From Bettongia penicillata ogilbyi (lineage: Eukaryota > Chordata > Mammalia > Diprotodontia > Potoroidae), in the NCBI GenBank assembly GCA_023548195.1, contig JAJHZJ010000252.1, positions 6,333,184 to 6,397,183 on the forward strand: a DNA stretch of 64,000 nucleotides. Reading direction: 5' to 3'. Below the pieces are notes generated by a model. It did not search any database. It saw nothing but the letters and a program-made list of their open reading frames with translations, and was not told the DNA's origin. The position numbers were made by a program, and so were the translations under genes. Every line of letters begins with the position of its first letter. Positions within the stretch are counted from its first letter, which is position 1. Positions 58,234 through 64,000 of this stretch are shown here, in pieces.

Positions 58234-58423
58234 GGCATTTAAACTCTCAGACAATGAGATAGATATTGGCATGAAACCAGGAGGAGGACTGAAGTCACCT
58301 CGTCTCTCAGTTACACAAATATTTAAAGAGATGGCTGAACCCGTAAAATTTCCTTTAAAGGAAAGTTCTCTCCTAAGTACTCGACATTTGGCAGCCAAAG
58401 AGGCAGAATCTCTGCAAGGAAAT
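58234..58423 (+). CDS. CFAP47: CFAP47-like, window exon 11
   Basis: 190 nt; acceptor tttaacag, donor gtaagt. Completes arginine, then reads AFKLSDNEIDIGMKPGGG, LKSPRLSVTQIFKEMAEP and LLSTRHLAAKEAESLQGN. Low-order, charged region linking the N-terminal modules to later domains of the protein. Ends on a whole codon. Confidence 0.88.
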
Positions 58424-58520
58424 GTAAGTTTAGTATGAATCTATAAATATACTAAAGTCAATGTAAGCTAATATTGAAAAATTAATTTTGATGTAAGCAA
58501 CCATTTGTTATTTCTCATAG
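58424..58520 (+). other. Intron 11 (97 bp)
   Basis: Shortest intron in the window, with standard gtaagt...tctcatag borders. Confidence 0.85.
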
Positions 58521-58617
58521 GTTATAAATGTAGTTAATCACATCCCATCCACTCCTCAAGCAAAAGAAGACTGTAACTTAATTTTGACACCAAAGCAGCT
58601 TTATCAAGTAGTGATTG
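58521..58617 (+). CDS. CFAP47: CFAP47-like, window exon 12
   Basis: 97 nt; acceptor tctcatag, donor gtaaga. It reads VINVVNHIPSTPQAKEDC and NLILTPKQLYQVVIG, phase 0 start, phase 1 end (G). The L-T-P-K-Q-L-Y strand looks like the beginning of a further ASH module, whose remainder must lie in the next exon. That exon should start by giving two bases to a glycine codon, and I could not find it before 64,000. Confidence 0.85.
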
Positions 58618-58879
58618 GTAAGATTTGACAAAATACCACAATGTTTTTGATAGATAGTATTGTTATAGCCATATCCTCTTAAACTTGTAGTTTTTACCTT
58701 GAATTTTATTAGAATTGCTCTTGACTATAAATCTGGCAAGAATTTTGATTATATCAGCAACTATGAATCTTATTATATCAAGTTTAAATTCAATTTGCCT
58801 TGATTTTTAGCTGAACAAATAAGGCAAACTCTGAGATATCCTTGTAGAATAGTTTCAAAATACATTTACTTTAAAAGGT

Positions 58880-59400
58880 TTCTTCCTTTTTTTGGATATC
58901 TTTTCTTTTAAATTGACTATACTTCTCTCTCCCTTCCCTGACATGTCATCCATTGTGACAAAGAATTTAAAAGGGAAGAGAAAGAAAGCAGTTCAAGAAA
59001 ACCAACCAAACATCTATCATGCCTGCTAATATATCCAGTAACCTATGCCTATAATTCTCCCTTCTGCAAGGAAGGAAGAGATTTACATTATTTTCTCAAC
59101 TCTTCTCCGAGGCTAAACATAGTCATCATAATTAAACAGTATTCAAAGTAATCTCTTCCCCCTTTAAAAAAAATGCTTTTTATTTATGTCGTTGTTGTCA
59201 TGTGTTCATCTTGGTCTTACTTCTCTCAGTATCAGAGTATAAGTATTTTTATGCTGGATTTTTCACATTTTTTGTTACTTTTAGCACAGTACAATTCTAT
59301 CATGTTTTTTTTTGTACCATTTATTTAGCCATTTCTCAATGCATGACCATCTTCTTTGCTTCCAGTTCTTTGCTATCAAAAGAGAGTATATTTGGTCCTT
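58880..59400 (-). mobile_element. Old antisense L1 3' end
   Basis: 'ttagcacagtacaattctat', 'tttatttagccatttctcaa' and 'tgcttccagttctttgctat' parallel 50,065-50,160 of the intact L1; the stretch to the left looks like a diverged L1 3' UTR. Confidence 0.6.
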
Positions 59401-59819
59401 CTTAAGGATGATTATGATCCAATTAATGAGTTATAAAATGGTCATCATGGCTTGAAAAAGTGTAAAGCCAGTGCTATGGATTTTTAACGTTAATTAATTC
59501 CTATTGACAACACAGTATCTTTAAGATTTTACTTAATTTTACAAGACCATCAGCATTTTGGTTCTTTCTATTTTGTATTGTTATAAATGATGTTGGATTG
59601 ATCAATGGTTAGAAGCTTTTCATTCTTCAATGCTGAACTTAATAGCCTATCGAGAATCAGAGCAGAGATTGAGGGTAGATCACCAGGATGCTTAAGGAAG
59701 GGTGAACGGATCCAGGTTGAGAAATGGAGCATGTTGAATCTTCTGTGTAGATCTGCAGCAGGACTGGTTCTCTGAGTGGGTGTTGCCCTTCCAGCAGGAA
59801 TAAGATGGGAACCCCAGGT

Positions 59820-59825
<6 letters not shown>

Positions 59826-59862
<37 letters not shown>

Positions 59863-59875
59863 TACACACAGAGTA
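59826..59875. repeat. (CA)n microsatellite
   Basis: About 40 bp of CA units with one gat interruption; reverse reading gives low-complexity C/V open frames that are not genes. Confidence 0.92.
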
Positions 59876-60539
59876 TGATGCCATAGGAATAATGGATGTA
59901 GGAGCTCCATGCTAATCAGATTCTAACTAGAAATCTGCATTTGATGAATAACTTGGAAATGAGTCTTCATCAAATTTCAAATGATATCACAGAGATGGAA
60001 AACAAGGTCAGAGGATCACACATTTAGAGCTTAGAGGAAAAGAGAATGAGCTCAGTTTGGGGTACATTAAGTTCAGAATGTCTATGGATCATCTAGTTCA
60101 AAATGTCAAAAAAAGTAGTGGGAGATAAAAGATTGGAGGTCAGTAAAGAGGTTAGGGTTAGATAAATTACTTCAAGAATGATGAGCATAGAGATGATTGA
60201 ATCTATGAGAGTGAGCCAAATCTTACAGATCAACATAGATTATGCAAGGACATAGTAGAAATTCTGTAAATGTCACTGTAGCCTATAAAAACTTAGCATT
60301 TCCTGAATACCTATCATCTCTTTGATCTCGCTCTCCCCAATCTTCATCAGAGGGCAAGAAAAGTGGTGGAAGAGAAATGAATGCTTTCAAAACTACTCAT
60401 CAGTAAACAAAAAAATATGCTTCCATCCTCCAGCCTCTCCTTTATTCTCTTCTGTATCTAGAACAATTTTTGGTGCCAGGATGTAGTCAAGCAAAATAAA
60501 TTCCCACATTGACCACATCCAAAATATATGTCTCCTTCA

Positions 60540-60858
60540 ACATAATGAATCCATTATTTAATATTGCAGCAAATATATATTCCTGGTATAAATCCAACTT
60601 TGTCATAGTATGTAGTCTTATTAATACATTCATGTGGTTTTTTTTCTAATAAGATTATTAGTGTATAGTTTTCTTTCTTTGATTTGATTCTCCATGGGCT
60701 AAGTATAAGACCATGTTTATAACAAAGAAGGAATTTGGTAGGACTTCTTAATTTAACTACTTTTCAAAAAGTTTAGTATTTTGGAATCAATTTCTTTTGA
60801 ATATTTCAAACATTTGGCTGGTCTATCTATGGCCCTGGGTTTTTTCGGGGAAGAATTA
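60540..60858 (-). mobile_element. Old antisense L1, left part
   Basis: 'attcctggtataaatccaac', 'aagaaggaatttggtaggac' and 'tggtctatctatggccctgg' match 52,070-52,380 of the intact L1 (RT region). Cut by the RTE at 60,862. Confidence 0.65.
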
Positions 60859-60861
60859 TTG

Positions 60862-62270
60862 ATACGGTATTTGCTGCCCAACAACTCCGAGAAATACCAG
60901 GAGCCGAACAGAGGTCTGTATACAACATTTGTATATCTGACCAAGGCCTTTGACACTGTTAGTCATAAAAGTTTATGGAAAATTATGTCAAAATTTGCCC
61001 AGAGAAGTTTATCAGTATTATATGTCAATTTCATGATGGCATGTTTGCCTGGGTTCCGGATAGTGGACAATGTTCTTGTGTTCTTGTGCCTTCTCGGTCA
61101 TCAGGGGAGTGAAGCAAGATTGTGTGCTTGTTCCCATGCTTTTTAGCATGATGTTTTCAGCCATGTTGTCAAATGCTTTCAATGAGGATGAATACAGCAT
61201 GAATGTCAGCTACCATACTGATAGTAAATTTGAAAAGGCCAGAAGCCAAGACTAAAGTGGAGGAAGTATTGGTGCATGATTTTCTGTTTGCAGATGATTA
61301 TACACTCAATGCAGCCTCTGAAGTTGAGATGTAACAAAGTGTGGATCAATTCTCTGCTACTTGTGCTAAATTCATTTTAATAATTAACACCAAGAAAACA
61401 CAGGTGCTCTGTCATCACCACAAAATCCATATGTGGGGCCATCAGTTAGAACAAATGGAGTTTTGAACACTGTGGATAAGTTCACTTATCTTGGTAGTGT
61501 GCTTTCTAGGGATGTACACGTTGACAATGTGGTTGATACAGAGGTAGCTTAATGTTTGATAGGCTCTGAAGAAAAGTATGGGAGAGAAAATGTATTAGAC
61601 TGACTACCAAACTGAAAGTTTTCACAGCCATTGTGCTGGCCTCATTGTTGCATGTATGGTCTAATAGTGCCATGTCATGAAACTAAGTCATTTGCATTTG
61701 AACTGTCTTAAGAAGATTCTGAAGATCACCTTGCAGAATAAGGTCCCAGACACTGAGATCCTTGCTTGAACTAAACTGCCAAGTATTCAAACTATGCTTC
61801 AGAGAGTGCAACTTCATTGGGCTGGCCACTTCGTTTGAATGCAAAATGTATGCTTGCCAAAAAGACTATTCTATGGAGAATTCACATGGGGCAGGAGATC
61901 ACATGGTGGTCAGAAGAAGTGATATGAGGATGTTCTCAAGGTCTCTTTTAAGAACTTTGGATTTGATTATGTGACGAGTAATACTAGCACAGGACCACTC
62001 AGTATAGTGTGCCCACATCAGAAAGGGTACTGTGCTCTACGAGCAAAGTAGAATTGAAACAATGCAAAGGAAACGTAGGATGTGCAAATTTGGAGTATCC
62101 ACTCGAAATGTTCACACAGACTATCTGTGCCCAATCTGTGGTAGAGCACTCTGAGCTCGTATTGGTCTGATCAGCTGCAGCTGAACACACTGAAACTTGA
62201 CTTTATCATGATGATGTCATTTTGGTCCTCTTTGAAAACAAAGGACAACAACCAACCAACCAGTTGCAAG
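60862..62270 (+). pseudogene. RTE-clade LINE, 5'-truncated, broken ORF
   Basis: RTE reverse transcriptase pieces in order: 'FVYLTKAFDTVSHKSLWK' at about 60,925-60,980; 'GVKQDCVLVPMLFSMMFSAM' near 61,108-61,167; a 'FAD' box at about 61,285-61,300; 'KFTYLGSVLSRDV' near 61,470-61,510; and 'LQRVQLHWAGHF' near 61,795-61,830 in sense frames. Many shifts. The 3' end 'gatgtcattttggtcctctt' then 'tgaaaacaaaggacaacaac' matches the tail of the SINE at 17,140-17,655, so this LINE type is its likely partner. Confidence 0.78.
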
Positions 62271-62780
62271 TGTAACTCATTGATTTATTCTTTCTTGCTT
62301 TTGCTAATAAAAGTGTTCATTTCAAAGAGCTGCTTGGGCTGCATCCCAAAAGTTTTGGTATTTTTATTATATAAGGATCATGTGACCTGCTTTGCAAATC
62401 CATCATTCACTAAATAGTCTGATGGGTATTATCATATTATGTTCTTCTTTTCTCCTTTAGTTCTTGTGCAAATGTTATTTGTTACACTTCCCTGTAGTTT
62501 ATGGATTTTCTCATATGCATTTATCTTCCTGATGAGCAATTCTGCTCCAACATTTTAAAATTTGTTTTCTTGGAATGTACCATTCCATGATCATATTCTT
62601 TTTGTGAATCTCAAATGAAATCAGGTTTGCCTCCATGCACTAAGATTCTCTTGGTTTATTCCCCACATACTGCCCATTTGTGAATAAACATTGTAGACCA
62701 TGGATTTTTTATTATTTCTTTCTGTGCATACTGTCTGTTGGGATTTTGATATCTAGGTTGGTGGAGATTTAGAAATTCAA
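62271..62780 (-). mobile_element. Old antisense L1, right part
   Basis: 'tttgggctgcatcccaaaag' type text near 62,330-62,360 matches 52,895-52,920 of the intact L1, followed by blocks of the ORF2 N-terminal half. About 440 bp of L1 present in the intact copy is missing between the left and right parts. Confidence 0.55.
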
Positions 62781-62939
62781 TATCTTTTCATAAGTTTACC
62801 TCATGACTTTGAGGAATCCAATCAAACTTAGGGGAGGACTTGGACAAGAGTAGCCCAGAATCGATAGGCATGGATAGATTAGGTTCCTCCTAGTTAGAGG
62901 AAACAATCATATTTATGAAATCATTGACTCATTTGAGTA

Positions 62940-63055
62940 AAAATAACAAATAGCTTATATTTCTATCTAAGTGCTTTAAAGTTTGCAAAATGTTTTTACT
63001 TAAATTATCTCATTTGATACTCATAATCACTTTATGAAAGAATCCTTAAGTAAGT
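62940..63055 (+). repeat. MIR fragment
   Basis: 'gtgctttaaagtttgcaaaa' and 'tctcatttgatactcataa' follow the MIR order. Confidence 0.5.
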
Positions 63056-64000
63056 ACAAGCCCCTGTGTCAATCAATGGAATACAAAGATAAAACAAAAA
63101 TACTTTTGTAGCTGGGGTTCTACAACTGAGTTCTTAACAATCACAATCCAAGTGCCTACTTCCTGTGCCTATTCACTGTGCCTTAGACTGCTACTGGGGA
63201 CTCCTGATGCTCTTCTATAATAGATTGATTTTCCTTTTGGGGTGTCTTCCTTTGTTTTTCCTCTGGATATTCCCTTAATTTCAGCTATATTTGAGCCATG
63301 ATTGATCACAATGAATGCAATTAGCTGTGTCAGTGCACAGATAGTGTTTCTTCCTTAAGTCCTTATCCAAGCAGTTGCTATCTCTGAAGACTCAACAAAC
63401 ATCCAATTTCTAGCCCTTTCTTGCCTCTTCCTCTTTCCTCCTCTTGTGGTTAATCAGACTGGAAGTCCTCCATCTTACTTTATCCACATCTTTTACATCA
63501 TCTCTACCAGTGGTTTTTGTTAGTTAGCATACCGTTACTAGTTTTAGTCACTGTACGTACTTGAAAGGTACACAAATGAATTTCTTTAAACATATTCTGA
63601 ATGAAGACTTTCTGCTAATTCAAAGAGACTTGCCCATAGCTATTATCAGTGCCATTTTAAACCACATATAAACAACAGAAATGTAGTAACAAAAAAGTTC
63701 TAAAATCAGTTTGAGTACTTTTAATTAAATTAACTTGATTCAACCAGGAATTTAGACATTGATAAAATAAAGCACTTTATTTTCAGAGTAAAAATAGGAC
63801 TTGAGTTAATATAGTAGAACCCCTTTAGTAAAATTGATCCATAACAGAATTAATATCTCCTTTCTAGGCAAACTATTATATAGGAATCTTAGTATGTATC
63901 TTATAGTAGAAGCACTTTCCTGAGATTTACCTTTTCAGAGGTGAACTTTTCAGAATGTTAAGAAAATTAGCAAGAAATCTTTTCAGCATCCAAAATGATA

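Larger units (their letters stand above)
58618..64000 (+). other. Intron 12 or downstream DNA (5.4 kb or more)
   Basis: No further exon is visible. Holds L1, RTE, a CA microsatellite and MIR fragments, listed separately. 59,620-59,820, 59,880-60,540 and 62,780-64,000 are otherwise unclassified. Confidence 0.55.

Noticed and set aside
59568..59910. Three overlapping minus-strand frames rich in C and V
   Set aside because: Created by the (CA)n microsatellite, which has no stops in any frame.
1..64000. CRISPR array, bacterial operons, tRNA or rRNA genes
   Set aside because: No regularly spaced direct repeats and no tRNA cloverleaf or rRNA motif seen; SINEs carry tRNA-like heads but no intact tRNA gene. 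The sequence is plainly vertebrate.

Overview
This is vertebrate nuclear DNA from a mammal, almost certainly a marsupial. It is AT-rich, has no bacterial-style gene packing, and shows GT-AG spliced exons in a sea of interspersed repeats. The marsupial call rests on the repeats: tRNA-type SINEs with the 'tctgtaaaatga...ggacacaac' tail, an RTE-dependent SINE, RTE LINEs, abundant L2, CR1/L3 and MIR, and L1 and half-L1 (HAL1) elements with ORF1 proteins unlike those of placental mammals. The species cannot be named from the sequence alone.

The only host gene visible is on the + strand. Twelve exons between 10,824 and 58,617 (2,002 nt, about 667 codons) join in one open frame. Every junction has AG/GT borders and matching phase, and no exon has a stop or frameshift. 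The product is a chain of ASH/MSP-type immunoglobulin-like modules that I identify as CFAP47 (formerly CXorf22/CXorf30), a cilium and sperm-flagellum axoneme protein. The first and last exons of the gene lie outside the window; 1-10,823 and 58,618-64,000 show no exon I can support.

Layout: 1-10.8 kb is upstream intron or flank with an LTR-like repeat, a CR1/L3 LINE split by a hAT transposon that is itself split by an L1, and an antisense L2. 10.8-25.5 kb holds exons 1-3 with L2, CR1, MIR, SINE and L1 debris. 25.5-33 kb holds exons 4-5 plus a retroviral pol remnant, a full-length 7SL RNA copy and an ORF1-only HAL1 element. 33-44.7 kb holds exons 6-9 among L1, L2 and CR1 fragments. 44.7-57.9 kb is one 13.1-kb intron containing a fossil Tigger transposon split by an LTR-like insertion, an old split L1, and a 6.86-kb full-length antisense L1 (49,533-56,390) with both ORFs open and a perfect target-site duplication. 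57.9-64 kb holds exons 10-12, then an old L1 interrupted by an RTE LINE.

Exon labels 1-12 are my numbering within this window. 'Exon' and family calls come from reading the sequence and recalling family features; no database search was run.
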